Positions 1 through 14,203 of a stretch of 64,000 nt of DNA are shown one piece after another (positions within the stretch are counted from its first letter, which is position 1; each line of letters begins with the position of its first letter). Where the stretch lies: contig OZ199840.1 of assembly GCA_964304625.1 (NCBI GenBank), positions 5,394,001 through 5,458,000 of the forward strand. Direction: 5' to 3'. The position numbers were made by a program, and so were the translations under genes. A model generated the notes under the pieces. That model saw only the letters and a program-made list of their open reading frames with translations, was not told where the DNA came from and ran no database searches. This DNA is from Kudoa neothunni. Its lineage: Eukaryota; Cnidaria.

Positions 1-339
1 TTTAAAAATTTCATTCCATATGACTTTTTCCATCTTTGATAGCACAAATCTTCGGAGAAAAGAGGTAACTTCTTAATTGATCTACATATTAACACATGGC
101 AGCATAGCAATGAGAATCATCGATAAATAAGCATGAACATGTCGTTGGATTTGTAGTTCCATTAAAGCTTGTGAATACGTTATCGTCATTTATTAATGAG
201 ATTTTATCTCTCAATATACTATAAGCGTATTTTGTCAAGTATTGTACGTATAGGAATGTACTTTATACATTAAATGTTTCATTTGAAACATAATACAATT
301 GACTTATTGCTATAACCTCTCTTTCTGTTGGGAGGGTGT

Positions 340-1515
340 TCAAAATGTTGAAAAAGTTACAAATAAAATCACTTCAAGTATTGAATTTATGAACATGTTT
401 TTAATTTTCGAATTTATTGTTTCAATTCGATTGTTTGTATTATTGTCATAAAAGTTTTTAGCATTACTGAGACCGATAACCCATTCACTGAAAATTGATT
501 CCAAGTTTCTTTGATAATATTCGCTCAATTTAACGCTGTTTAATGAATGAATTTGATACACATAACTTTTATATTCAATGTAATCATTACATAGAATCAT
601 TTTCGGTAAACATGTTAAAACATCTTTTTGGGTATTCGATAAATTTTTCTTCCTTATTAGAAACGATTGTATTTAGATTTTCCCGAAGCATTTACATTGT
701 TTCAGTTAAAACATCGCAAAATCATTGAATAACAGCTTCAGTATCCTCATAGAGTATACATACATTCGTGATGTGTGTTAAACCGAAACAATCAACCCCT
801 GCAGATAGATATAATGGAGTTCTAAAACTATGATTACAATAAATTCAAATTTTATTAATTATCTTTAATTAAGAAGTTTGTATGCTGCGTCTACCAACAT
901 CACCTCTGGATATAATGCAAGTAGGATTTCATTTTATTGTGTGCGAAAAAATTCCGTTAACAACGTTATATTTATCATATAAAATTCTAACCTAGCAGCT
1001 ATAATCTTCTCTTAATACTTTTTCTATCGCATCCAGGTTAAGGGGGAACAAAATGTTATTTGCTCTAATATCATGGATAGATTTGAGACGAACATTTTCC
1101 CGGTTTCACATTGAATTATAGACTGAATCAATTAAATTAAATTTTGATCATCTAAATCAATTTTTCGTTGTTTTGGTAAATTCTTGAAAATCACTTCATT
1201 TGATTCATGATTATGAACTAGCATACAAGAACGTATTTCAAGGGCACTTCCATCGACAGGAGGCCTAAGTGATATTTTTACAGGTCAGTCTTCACTTAAA
1301 GCTGGTTTATTCATACTTCCACAAAATTTTGGTTTGTTTTTACCACTGAAAATACACAGTAAGTAATCTCATAATAACGTAGAGTTGGGATGATATTTAT
1401 AATAGTTCCAAAAATTTGATCCCTCGTAATCTAAAATGGAATTATCATGATCCTCGAAGGTGACAAATCGTGTTCTAAATGTAAACATATGTGAATTTAA
1501 TGCGGGCCCAGCCAA
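340..1515 (-). pseudogene. Mutator-like (MULE/ZSWIM-type) transposase remnant
   Basis: On the minus strand, fragments in order match the MULE transposase / ZSWIM-like protein layout. Near 1,420-1,500 is an N-terminal FAR1-like stretch (VTFEDHDNSILDYEGSNFW). Near 1,165-1,260 is the hallmark LEIRSCMLVHNHE followed by FKNLPKQRKI. Near 870-890 is LVDAAYKLL, which should hold the first catalytic Asp. At 340-600 is an uninterrupted 86-codon stretch with NNTNNRIETINSKIK, the conserved block after the DDE region. Several stops and frame changes separate these blocks, so the copy is dead. Family assignment rests on remembered motifs, not an alignment. A domesticated host ZSWIM-like pseudogene is the alternative. 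Confidence 0.6.
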
Positions 1516-3020
1516 ATTGTAAGGACAAAATGTGCGCTCAAAGCATGACTTGAACGAACAAAAATTATTTGACCTATTATATTTAATTCTAATTGTTGTT
1601 GTTTTTAATTTTTTTTATTATATGAAAAGTAATTATCACTCCAAATATTCGTGCTGTTGTCGTTTACATACAATTTTGAAATTAAAATAAAACTTAAATT
1701 AAATTAATTTATAAATATTTGTAAATTCCAAGTTTAATATGTTGGGTATTTTTCAAGAAATACGCTGCTTGAGATATAGCCACGACGTTAAATTATTCGT
1801 ATGACTTTGCCTATAGTTTGTTGTAAATTAAAGAACATACTAAAGGGATGATACAAATGTTCGTTTTAGATATCAATGTTCTAGACACTAGTGTAATTAA
1901 TTGTGTTACATATACGGTTTCTCGATCATATAATCTACCATGATAAAATAATATAATGGCAGCTTTCATATTGTTTAAATTAAAGAAAAATATTTGTTGA
2001 TAAATCATCGTCATAATAGATGAAAGTTTTAATATCAATTAAGCAACGTGAGAGACATTTTATTGTACTGCGTGTGTCGAGTGCAAGTTGGTCCGCCTCA
2101 CATGCAATTTGATATTGAAGTACTGTATTATGATCTTGATTCGACATTAATTGTGCAAACAATGAGAGGAACCCTAATATTCACAATTTATTGAATTCTA
2201 ATATATTTAACACTGAAGATGTTGATTTAAATGAAACGTTAATAATAACGTTTTTGACTAATTAATTTTAAAATATAAATATTTCTTCAAATTAAAATAA
2301 AATTAGTATAACTTACCGTAATCAGATTTATTTTGAAATATGTAAATTATAAATAGGAATTAATCGATTTAAAATAATTTTTCATAATGTAACAATATAT
2401 TATAGATAATCTAGCCAATTAACTTTAATTTATAGTAGCAGGAGATCAAAACAATTGGTTAATTATGAGTAGTTAATATTATGAAATTTTTTTGTTTATA
2501 TGGAAGGGTACAATTTACTACATCTTATATATACATATTAATGTATAAATCTTTTTAGAATATTCATCCGTCTAATAATTCCAAAAGAAACCTTAGGTAT
2601 GTACCAGGTGTTGGTGTAACCTCTTGGATCGAATATTTTTTTAATGTAGAGACTCTTAAAATTTTCTAGTAGCAATCACTTTTAAATTTTATTGGCAACA
2701 TAAAAAATACAATATAAAAAAAACAAATACAAATATTAAAATATTTATATAATAGGCTATTATAGACTTTGATGATATTTTTATTTAGATATGTTAATTA
2801 ATTGTATTAAAATATTAAACCAATTTCAATTACAATAGTTGTTGATTCAAAAATTGATTTAGGATACCTGATAATTATTTTCAAGGTAATCGCCAGTATA
2901 TAAATATTTGATACATAATTTATCATTTTTTTGTTTTTTGTCAACATAGATAAATACTCAATATATATATTATAGTTGAATCAACATTGATAATATTTTA
3001 AGAAAATTACCTATTTCAAA
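1516..3020. other. intergenic, nothing supported
   Basis: AT-rich sequence. Overlapping minus-strand open frames at 1,811-2,162 resemble no family I know and have no supporting splice or promoter pattern. GATA-type motifs and AT runs precede the gene starting at 3,021. Confidence 0.5.
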
Positions 3021-3779
3021 ATGAAATACATAATTTTTATTATTACCATATTTTGCTGTAATTTCAACAATTAAAATTTTCTATAAGTATTATAGATATA
3101 ATCAATTTTAAAAATGTTGTTAAAGGATGCTACGTGAGTTATTTTATATTTTATTTAATAAATATAATCACATTCCATAGTTCAAAGTAAGGTACGACGC
3201 GTTTACTGATCTAGGAGAAATTTTAAATGAAATGTATTCGAACGAATTATTTCGACATGATGAAAGAGCAGTATTTATTTTTAACTTTTTTAAAATATAT
3301 ATTATCTAGAAAGAAATAATAGAAAACGCATTTATCAATTTCGATGCGTTTGTTAATAAATTCCCTATCAAGTCAGAAATTTGCGGTAAATACGCATGGT
3401 GTATTAACGATATCCGTATAAAAAATTATTCACAAAAATAAATAATTGTTTATCGTAGTGTTAACTTGGATTCATAAAAACACTTGTTTACCTTGCATTG
3501 TAACTATTTATGAAACAATAAGATTCTAATAACATTTTAGTTGGTCTTATATCTTAATTATATTAGCGTCACTGTAGATCCAAACCAAGTCACCCCTTAT
3601 GTATGCTGCTGAGTTGATGTTTAAATCTTATAAAAATTATTTTTGGACCATATATATATTTTGTGATCTATTTGTAATAATTTTAGATAGAATTGCAACT
3701 TCATCAAGCTTCGAAAACCATATGTGAAATTGCAAATTATTGCGTAGAACCGGAAGTGTATTCTTCAAGGAGTATATAA
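3021..3779 (+). CDS. array gene 1: secreted six-cysteine protein
   Basis: Six exons: 3021-3057, 3096-3133, 3181-3270, 3310-3415, 3459-3499, 3687-3779, all with GT-AG borders. They give a 134-aa protein. Residues 1-12 (MKYIIFIITIFC) are a hydrophobic signal peptide. The conserved core is FVNKFPIKSEICGKYAWC (Cys 80 and 86), CLPCI (Cys 100 and 103) and ICEIANYC (Cys 117 and 123). Exon phases are 1-0-0-1-0, as in the other copies. The 38-bp first intron is very short but matches the paralogues. This copy ends in exon 5, without the extra tail exon seen downstream. The model rests on agreement with seven other copies; no known family matches outright. The cysteine spacing is saposin-like. Function is unknown; a secreted role is inferred. 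Confidence 0.82.
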
Positions 3780-6700
3780 GATTTGGATCATTTTAACATT
3801 ACTACTATATAAGAATATTGTGAAATTTTATTTTTTTATAATAGATTTTACTCAATATTCATGAGTTAAAAGTCTTCTAATGAAATAATAAAGAAAACTC
3901 GTTTTACTATATTTCAATTACCAAACGATAAAGAAGCTAATTGTCAATAAATGAAATCTGATTCCATTGTCTTCTTGAACGAAATTATATCAAACTACAT
4001 TAGTTACAAAAAATTTTATATTTTCATATCTGTTTTAATTTTGATTTTTCTTCAAAAAAACATTAAGTTTAAAAATAATGAATTTTTAATTAATGCGGTA
4101 TAATAAATAATAATTGCACCATTAGAAATTTTATTGGAATTACATATTATCTAGGGGTTAAAAACGTGTTTTGCATTTTAAGTACGTTAGAGGAAACCAG
4201 AGTCATAACCTGAACTAGAAAAAACGAGCATGGCACATGATACGTATGGACAACCTTATAATTTTGGTTTTGTGACATCTAGAATAATAGAGGACAAGGT
4301 GTGTGACGATTAATTTGTCAAATGTAATTAGTAAACACATTTAATATACCTAAATCTATTTATTGGTTTATTTAATTTAAATATACAATATATTAAATTT
4401 CTTGTTGTTAGAATTCTTAATTATTATTTTGAATAAACATATATTTCGCCAATTTATTAAGTTTTGTATTATATATTTTTCTAAAATTATAAAGTAGTAT
4501 TTAATCATTAATTAATTATTATAAAACAAACAATTAACTTTAAAACGTTCTCAAAATTTTTGTTGAGATAAATATGTATATTTTTAAGCATTATAATTAA
4601 TACAACGTAATATTAATTATATGCTAAATATTGATAGTTTTTATACTAAAAATTAATACAGTAGGTAATAGATATTCCGTAATTTTATTTTTTTTTCTCA
4701 TATATGAAATATTCGAGTCGAAACAATTTTTTTAAGATAAAGAAGTTCATTTTATGTAATTAAAATTAAAAATTAAAAAGAAAATTTATTTATAAACCTG
4801 TTTTTAAAGAATAGGGATTATCAATTTTACGTAACTTTTCGACCCCAACCATAATTTTCACAATCTTTTGTTTTAATTAATCACACCCTCATTACTGTTG
4901 CAAATCGTTTATACATGAAAAGTTTTTAATTTTTCACCTTATAAAATCTGCGAAGGAAAGATAAATCTTACTAATTTAGTGGTTTTGATCTCGAACCTGT
5001 TTTTGCTTAGAAAACTCCTGAAACAGTAATGTTGAATTGATTTCCTTACGTAAAATAATTTTTTAATTACTCAAAGGAATCATTATAGTCTAAAAAACGA
5101 TTTATTATAGATGATTTAATGTGTACCAATGTTAATAGAATTCATCCACAAAAAATTTATTAGTTTTAGAAGACTTTATGGTCATTGATCGTGACAAAAT
5201 TTAAAATAAAAAATTTTCTAGGATGGACATTTATGAACTCAAAACTGTTACCATAACTAGTTGAACTGATTGTATGCTATTGCTACAAGATTTTCTACCG
5301 ATCTTTTTTATAAAATTTATATATAATAATATTAATTATATATAAATTATCAAATGTAAGCTTTGATTTACGTCTGAAATACAATTCACATCTAGAAAAG
5401 ATATCTAAAATGATTTGTGATCTAGTTTTATACGCCCATTCCTAGATGTTATTCAGATCGTGATTTGATTTGTCATCAAACGAATTAACGATTTTATGAC
5501 TAAATTAAAAATTTATCTATTTAATTTGAATAAAATAATAAATCAATAATGATGATGAAACATTCAAATATATCCAATTTGTTTAAATAAAAATTTATGT
5601 CTCTGTATTTAAAATTTTTACATCTAAACTAGATTATATAACGTCTTTAAAGTATTTTTCAAAAAACTCATCAATTTAACTACTATCTCTCAATAAACGA
5701 ATAATTTATTTTTCAAAGTCAAACTACATAAGTAATTCGGTTAAAAACATATTATTGGAAACGATAGCGGTCGAAATACATAGCCACCAGCTTCTCTTCA
5801 AGTTATGTTAAAAAGATAAAATCCTCCTAAAAATTAACAATTTTGAACTTTATTAAATTACTCCAATATAAAATATTTTTAAATGTATATGCACACGTTA
5901 AAAAAGTACGTAAAATCAGTCGGTGATTCATTTGCAGTAACTTTCCGGTGGCCCCAATGAGATTACGGAAAATTTACTACTTACTGTATAGTTAATTTTT
6001 TGGAGTGTTGTATTTAGTATATACCAAATAGTTACTACTTTGTTAATATTAATGAAAATTTTCAAGACCATTACTCCAAATCGGCACTTTCCGATTCATT
6101 TTAGTTCTCTCACACATTACCACATATGAAGATACCTTTACACCCCATCACAAAAAAGAGATTTAATAATTAATTTAATTTTCGACGGGAGAAATATTAA
6201 TACTAAATTACATACAAAAGAAAACAGATGTGGATAAAATAAATGCGACTGATAATAAATTAAACGTTTTGACTTTTTTCGTGCCTTTTTTGGACAATAA
6301 TTAAGTTAAATGGTACTCTTTACCAGTTAAACATGTAAATAAATCATCATCTGCGGGTGAACTAGATATGTTAGTATTTTAATGAAAAATATAACCTACG
6401 ACTAAATGCGCTTGAGCCTAATTTTGCATTTTGTAGGGGTTTTTTTTATTATTAATTTAAAAGTTAAATGTGGAAAAAAAACACGTGAACGTATCCCGAA
6501 TGGAAAGTTTTAATTTATGTAATGTTTAGACATAATTATTTTATTTCGAATCATAAATATTTAAACTACTATAAAATAAGAATAAATTTCTTTATCATGA
6601 CGCTTATGAAAGTTTAGTTTCGACTTGTCTTGTAGTTTACTTAAATTACAATATAAATAATTTGACCTACTCCAAACCGCTTAAAGAATCATTAATATTT

Positions 6701-9700
6701 ACCGTTAAAATTAAAATATTTCATAATTTTCTTTGTTGAGATATTTAAGATTTGACAAAATAATTTATTTTTGAACATAAAATATTTGATTGAAATAAAA
6801 TTAATTTTCAGAAAAATTCGTCAAGTGACTTATTATTTCTCAGATTTATTTCAGCTTCCATTGCGCACGAATCGCACATGATATATATTCGAGAGAGATT
6901 CTAATAACACGGAATCGGTACATTATGTACGAAGCAGGCACGGACGTAAAATATGTTCGTTGACTCAGGAGACCCCCAATCTAAAAGCCCTGCTTTAGAT
7001 ATTTAAATAACAATATTATTATTATTATAATATAATGAGTTTTTATACTTAATATTTTTACTACCGTGGTTTTTATGTCATTAGTATTCTCTAAATATTT
7101 CTTTAATATATAACAAATTTATTTTTATTTCAATATAAATTTTTATTTGAAACAGTATTATTATACTAATTCAAGTAATAATATAGGATTAATTTAATGA
7201 TTAAATATTATTTACTGTTTTATTGAGAAGATAAAATAATATTAATATTCCTTTTCGCATAAGCGCTCATGTAATTAAATCCCATGATGTTAATATCTTT
7301 CTTTATGTACAAATCATTAATCTGATTTTCAATTTTATTAACAATTCATATATTATAAAATAAATATTAATATTTTTTAATAAATATTAATATGGGTGAT
7401 TAAATGCAACAAAATATTCGCATACATAGAAGCCTTATTCCATCTTATAATAATTATTGTGAAATTTAAAATAGGTTCAACCCTTATAGGATAAGATTCG
7501 GCTCCACACGCCATTTTTATATTATTTTGTTTATACATATTATATTTTGTGTATATTCGCCAGAATTTCATCTATATTTTAAAAAAATGCTTTATATATC
7601 GACCGAATCAATATAATAAGGTAAAGGTTTACGAAATTACACAAAATATACCAGGTTTTACGACCAAATAGTAGGAAGGTGGACGCGCAAATCCAAGGTT
7701 AAACGTTTAGAGTTAATAGTAGGTCTCACTGTACTCAAATCCTTTATATATATAAAATTTGTATTTGTTTGTAATTTCACATACAATTTATTAACAACAT
7801 TTAAAATAAAATAATATCTCATAACTTTAATCATCGTTAACATTAAATGCGATACATTCAACATTGTATTTTAAGAAAATATTGTAAAAAATATAAATTA
7901 TTATTAAACAGTTATAATGAAAATGTGATGAATTCCTCTTTTAAAATCTATTATTATGATAAATATTCAATTTTAATTTATTTTTCAAAATATTTACTCG
8001 AAAAAAAAATCTAAAATAATATTTCTCGACAAACATAAATCGCCGAGATCAATTAACTTAATATCATTGATAAATTTCCCACTATGAGTTAATATTATAT
8101 AGAAAAGGTTATTTTGAATCGGAGAATTATACAATTATATTCAAAACTCCTATATTACTATTTATAATCAACTATTTCACCAATAACGACTAAGAAGAAT
8201 CAAAAATGTGATGTATAACTAACAGAGAGTCTTTATTTATTATTGTAATGTGACCGATAGAACATAAACCCATTTTATGAGGAGAATTCAAATAAACGGA
8301 AGAATCATCCATAAGAAATACAACGTATAGATATAAAAAATAATAATTCATTTATTTTTACTCTATTTGTGATCTTTAATCGTATTATATTATTATTGAT
8401 GTGAATATTTGGGATTAATCTACACTTTTATAATCACAAGTCGGGAATATTTACAATAAATAGTAAAAAAATATAATTTCTCATATTAAACAAAATTAAT
8501 ATAGTCAAAATTCGATGACCCTGAAAATTTGGGACCGGCGATGTCCTTTCCTGATAGTAAGGTACCGGTTCATCAAATATAAACAATGTCTTGTGGGCTC
8601 GCGTTTTTTAAATTTCTACTTAAAGGATGGTATATTTAATTAATAAATAATTTTTTACAATTTATTAAGTAAAATATTTTAACTTTTATCACATAAATTT
8701 AAAACGGTTACACATCTATTAACTAAGAAAATGTAAACTTAAAGGAAAAATAGTACATAATTTTGGCAATTTTAACACGTCTGCATAGGAGTAATCTGCT
8801 TTTTTTAATAATCGGCCATTAACGTTTGTTTAATATACATAAAGGTATACGTTCAGATATATTACAAATTTATACAAGAACTGGATGCTAAACTATGTCT
8901 AAAAAGAAAAATGTATTAGTAACTAACCTAGAAATTCATTTATATTAGATATTGTATGGTATATATGTTACATTGTATATGTCGTAAGGTGATAGGTGCT
9001 ATTTTCATCCGGAAATCGAATTATATAGTTCTTCCGGTTTCCGATTACCCGGGTTACGGACAATCGATGTTCGACTGTAACAAGTTCATTTATAAATGGA
9101 TAAAAAACTTTTTTCTGTATTTTTAATGGAAGAATTTGTCTATATATTCATACAAAACAAGTACTTCAACCTTATTCGTTATTGATATGTAAGTTGATCT
9201 GATAGTTATATTATTGACTAGATTTTAATGAATTAAATAATTTTGAAGGGGGAAATTAAAAATTATCGTCCGAATTTCAATAAGTGATATTTTTTTCATC
9301 ACGATAAATAAATAAATGAAAATAATTTATTGAAAATTTAAATATCAATCTTATTAATTCATATTTTTGTAACATTCAATACATTATTATATTGTTAGTG
9401 TGCAGACCATAAAAAATATTTTTTGGCGAAAACACATTGGAGCTTTGATAAGCGACTCATTATCAAAATTTACTTCCAATTTCGTTGGAATCTTAAAATT
9501 TGAAGATACTACTTATTGTTTCCTAAAGGTAGGGAATTTGGGCGTTTATGAATAACTCTACGTGTCATTAAGTGTTTTATACTTAACTTTTCGAATTAAA
9601 TTTTAGGATAGAAAATATTATTTTCCAATAGAGTAAATTTTTGTATAATCTAAATATATGTAAAAAAAATTATTTTTTATGTCCAGCCTCGGACGCTTTA

Positions 9701-10408
9701 ATTTACTAAATACGATTCGTTGTGTATCATGTAATCTTTATCCAACAACTGACTTATGTTATTGTGGGTATTATATTATGCTTAGATTTTTCAAAATTTT
9801 ATAAATTAAATCTTATCATGAAAGACACAATAACATAATTATATAATGACTCAAAGACCTCTAAATTATAACTAAGTGCAATTCTTTAATATTACCAATA
9901 AACTGCCTAGATAGACAATATAAGGTTCATCAGATGTCGGGTGAAGGTTGGCTATTCTGAGTTTTTATCTAATTATAATATAGGTATATATTATTTTATA
10001 CTTTTTACAAAAAAAGGAACATTTTAAATATCAATTTATATACATTATTTTTAAATATATTTAGTTTAATTGCAATATTTTTTTAAAATCAATTCAACGA
10101 TGACTATATCCGATAATTAATACATATGTTAAAATGATATTATTCTTAAATAATAAAGGGTTTATTATTAATGAGAATGCAATACTATTATTATTAACGA
10201 TAATACAGATACTAGATTCTTGTTGTTTGTTTGCCGAAATAAGGATATAGATTTTTGTTTATAAATAAAAATATCGATAAATATTTGGATAATAAGTCAA
10301 ACTTATATTATTTCAAATGTCTTTCATATTTATATGTCTATTATGTAAATTTTAATTATTCAATATTATTATAAGTAAATATAGATTTAATAGAAATAAA
10401 GAACACTT
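3780..10408. other. intergenic, nothing supported
   Basis: About 6.6 kb of AT-rich DNA. Short patches richer in G and C lie at about 6,885-6,990, 8,515-8,605 and 9,000-9,080. They may be old transposon ends or regulatory islands, but no coding motif or terminal repeat could be recognised. The open frames at 7,377-7,864 (minus) look like chance. Confidence 0.5.
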
Positions 10409-11035
10409 ATGAAGGTCGTAACGTAATCTTATGTTATATTCCTATGTACTTTGAAAAAAATCATTATTTTTAGTTTTTACTGCATAAACCAGCACACGAT
10501 ATGTTGGTTTATAAGTTAACCCAACTCTATAATGATGAATTATTCAAATATGATCACGAAGCAGTAATAATGGAATAAACGCATTTAATTAAATAACTTT
10601 CAGAGAAGTGTTATTCTTGATGCAATTGTAAATATAAACGGATTTGTTAAAAGATATCCAATAGAAAACGAAATTTGTGTTAAGTTTGCTATGTGCATTG
10701 GTGATAATAGTATGCTAGTATTTATATAAATATTATAACGTTGGGTAGTTTATGCTTGGTTTCATAAATTCACTTGTTTTCCATGCATTGTAATGCATAA
10801 TTTTTAAATCATTTCTTACACGATATAGCTGGTCTTATATCTTAATTTTATAAGAATTACTGAAAATAATGCTCATTTGGATGAATACGTATGTTATATT
10901 ATTCTCTCCATTTTACACAAATTGTGTTTTATATAGAATGGATTCTTATTACATATTGCTTCGAGAGGAATATGCGAAGTGGCCAAATATTGTGAAGCGA
11001 ATCAGTTGCGCTCTGGAACATGTAGAAAATTTTAG
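10409..11035 (+). pseudogene. array gene 2: six-cysteine family, probably disabled
   Basis: Exon 1 (10409-10445) has the family's exact 37-nt length and phase but carries an in-frame TAA at codon 6 (10424-10426). The usual microexon and third exon appear fused and shortened into one block near 10493-10563, ending LFKYDHEA before a GT. The downstream exons keep the family sizes: 10604-10709 (106 nt, EICVKFAMC), 10749-10789 (41 nt, CFPCI) and 10937-11035 (ICEVAKYC, then a short tail ending CRKF). All six cysteines are present. The damaged 5' part with a well-kept 3' part suggests a recent pseudogene, or a gene using another first exon that I cannot see. Confidence 0.65.
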
Positions 11036-11942
11036 CATTTGAATCCATTAACGTATTTATCGATCGTAATGTTCCATAAACTTTTTAGTAACTACGCAAT
11101 ATGGATTTCATAAAGGATACAATAATTTTAAATATATGCTTCAACGCAACAACGAATCAAAAATTTTGACGTCGGATGAATCAAATAATAGAAAGGACCC
11201 TGACAAAAAATAGAAAGAAAAATAATGATTTCGTTATCAAAACAAGAAAGTTATTACGATAATACAATTAATTTACATTGGTCTAATTACAAAATAATTT
11301 TCAGCTTTATTTTTAATTTTCAAACATATTCATATTTTATATATTTAGTTACTTATTAGATTTGTTGAATCTAGCTGACTTAAAATATGGATTTTTGTGG
11401 TTATGAATCCAACTTAATATTTTTCTATTAATTTTCCGCAAATATTGACAGATTATTTTAAAAAATAGAATTAGGAATAAATCCAATAATTAAACTCTAT
11501 TAAATGTTGAGTTTAATATATATATATATATATATTTCTTGTGTGTAATAGCTCAGTAGTCAGGTTAAACGTGAATACTATTTAAACATTGCAATGATAA
11601 ATAATTAGATTTGAATTTTCATTTATCAAAAATTAATAATTTTCAAATCTAGGTGATGAATATAAACATCAATACTAAACTAGCATTACATATACAAGTT
11701 GTTCGTAAATGACTTAATTTTCCATTTAAACAAAAAATGAAAGAAAATATTCGACAGATTCATTAATTTCAAATAATAGTTTCATTACTCACACTTCAAA
11801 ATATATATTTTTGAATTTTAATATAAAAAATGAAACATTAACATACTAATTAACTAATTGTTAATAAATTTACGACCGCGCTTGAAATTATTTTATTTTT
11901 AAATATAGATTAAAATTATATCATTTCATATTTGTTTCATAT
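11036..11942. other. intergenic, nothing supported
   Basis: AT-rich DNA with a short TA microsatellite at about 11,518-11,536. No gene, motif or terminal repeat recognised. Confidence 0.5.
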
Positions 11943-14203
11943 TTAAACCTCTAAGAACTCATTAGTTTTCATACGTCAAGTCTTTTCGGGGTATAAATAA
12001 ACTAAATTTTTTTCCGAACAAAATTAATAATAATAAAAAAATTATTATGAAAAAATTTTAGATAATTCTATCGAATAAATTTTGTGTCATTAGCCATGAT
12101 CTGATTAAAATTGTTATTTGCACGTGTACAAAAATTTTAAGATGTCTTTTTTGACACATATTTTGATTATTCACTAAATTTATGCCCTTATTTCTTTGTC
12201 AAACTAGGCCATTGTTACAGATAAATAATCAAAGCTCCTATATATTAAAAACACATGTAAAGTACTCTTAAACAACAAGAAAATCGAATGGTAATGATTC
12301 AAACATATAGTACAAATACATTTTGATTGGAGCTTACAACAAGGAGAAGAACAGATATCACATTTAACTGCTGTTTTTCTGTCTCTTTTTCTTATACAAA
12401 ATCGACATCTGAAATAATTGTTGTTAATTAATAAATCTCTTGATGTATTTAACTTGTTAATTGGAATCAGGTTTTGGTTATTTTTTTAAACTAATGGACC
12501 AGCTGATTATTTAACCAGAATTTTTTTGAAATCCCTCCTCGAAAGATTTTTCGAATTAAATACGTTTTTGTAAATACAGAAAGCGTTGATAAAAGAAATA
12601 TCCAAGATATTAAAAAAAACGACGAGTGGTCGGAGACGTGATTCTGTTCACACTCACTGGTGCGGACAATGTAGAAATCTTATTAAACCCACCTTATATA
12701 GCGATATAATAAACTATAACGTCAGGTTTATGTGGTTGTTCTGTGGTTGTGTGAACGTTGGTCGTCGAAGAATAATGCATACAGACTAGTTTATTTTTGC
12801 GCGGCAGGTATCTTAATATCATTTTTTTTGTTGTGAAAAACAAAGGGGGAAGATTTACTTGTGTGATTTTTTAGGTCGAAATAAGGAAGGATTTCCTTTT
12901 AAGTTGAGCGCATCGTCCTAACTACCGCAATTCTTTTCTCGATTAAATCGTCGGTCAGCTCGACGGAGGTAAAAAAATTGTCACACACTAAGTTCCTCTC
13001 CGAACCATAACTCAGTTCTAATAGTTGTAATACAATATTTTTACCAACTTTAAATGCTCTAACAGCTTCATTATGTCGTTCCTCCAAATACGCACATATT
13101 TTAGATATTTTGATTGATTCAGAATTGACCAATAAAATAAACTTGATTACGTATTTTGCTGTGTTGGACGGCATATACTTCTTGAATTTACAGTCACCTC
13201 TTAAAGTAACAAGTTGCTCATCGATAAAGAGATCATCTAAAGGACAAAACCTTCGGATGAGTAAATTATCCGAAGTATACCATATTTCGTGGTTATGGCA
13301 AAATTTATCGGTTTCCATTTCGTCGAAATGGAGAGGTCGCATTATTTGCTTGAATCGATTCAAATTAAATAAATCGTGGTATATCTCCCTCCTTTAATCT
13401 GGGCTAAATAGTTCCGAAATAGGTTCTTGATTATCCCAACGAACGCCTATCAACATAAGATATCGGATAGAGCCATCCAATTCTATTTGGTCTAACTCTG
13501 TCCAAACATTTTCAAAAAAGCGTTCTACGCATTGATTGGTGTATTTCGAAACAATTTCATACATTTCTTCGTTAAAAAAATACTCAAAACGAATCGGTTG
13601 CATTATTTACATTTTGAGATATCCAAGGAGAAACACCGACGCGATTATATATTGTGTTTTCAGCTGTTTTTCTAATGGGTAAGGGAGGTTCAGTCTCCCA
13701 TAAAGTTACATTTTAACCCTAAAATGAATTTTTCTAGATATTTGAATCAACATCGTAACCATCTGATGAAATATCATCCGTAAGAAAATAATCGTTGTCT
13801 GAAGAATCAGTATAAGAGCAGCTCCCATTATAATCGCTCAGACTCAATCGAAAGAAAACTGTTCCGTGCAAGCGTGTCAATAAATAAAAGAGATTTTTTG
13901 TTGATTTACTCGAAATTCTTTCAATAACAATTTCTCAAAACTTGCGAAAAGGTATATTTTAACATTTTATATAGTATTGTTAAGAAATATGGTATATATC
14001 AATAACCAATTTTCGTGTAGGGTATAATAAAACTAATTTTTTCCCTAATTATAAAAAAGTTAATTTAAATTGTATTAGATAAAAAAGTTATATTTTTGGA
14101 TTAGAAAGTCCTGTTGAATAAATCCTGATACTTTATGAGGAAAAAAAATTGAAATCTAAAATCGTTTGAGGTATAAATATAAACCATATTCTTTGAGGGT
14201 TAA
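11943..14203 (-). mobile_element. piggyBac-type DNA transposon, degenerate
   Basis: Bounded by TTAA at 11,943-11,946 and 14,200-14,203, with imperfect terminal repeats (right end read inward CCCTCAAAGAAT, left end ACCTCTAAGAAC). Each end has a nearby palindrome-like block (GGTATAAATATAAACC on the right; a GGGGTATAAATAAAC relic on the left). The minus strand encodes piggyBac transposase in order: ISELFS (13.4 kb), LFIDEQLVTLRGDCKFKKYM with the first catalytic Asp (about 13.2 kb), RNLVCDNFFTSVEL with the second (about 12.97 kb), then FFNILDISFINAF near 12.6 kb and a cysteine-rich C-terminal finger (CRFCIRK, CDIC) near 12.35-12.4 kb. Stops and frame changes interrupt the C-terminal half. Confidence 0.8.
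12899..13603 (-). pseudogene. piggyBac transposase, best-kept part
   Basis: Two minus-strand open segments, 13,394-13,603 and 12,899-13,363, cover the N-terminal and DDE regions of a piggyBac transposase. Diagnostic stretches are the LDQIELDG...EPISELFS block, MNRFKQIMRPLHFD, the IDEQLVTLRGDCKFKKYM motif and the ERNLVCDNFFTSVELTDDLIEKR motif. A stop between the two segments, plus the broken downstream part, shows the enzyme is no longer made whole. It belongs to the TTAA-flanked element at 11,943-14,203. Confidence 0.78.

Noticed and set aside
1811-2162. Overlapping minus-strand open frames
   Set aside because: No motif, splice or composition support; composition is typical of chance frames in AT-rich DNA.
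7377-7864. Two minus-strand open frames of 64-68 codons
   Set aside because: Hydrophobic, Ile/Asn-rich translations with no recognisable pattern.
13110-13397. Plus-strand 95-codon frame
   Set aside because: Antisense shadow of the minus-strand piggyBac transposase.
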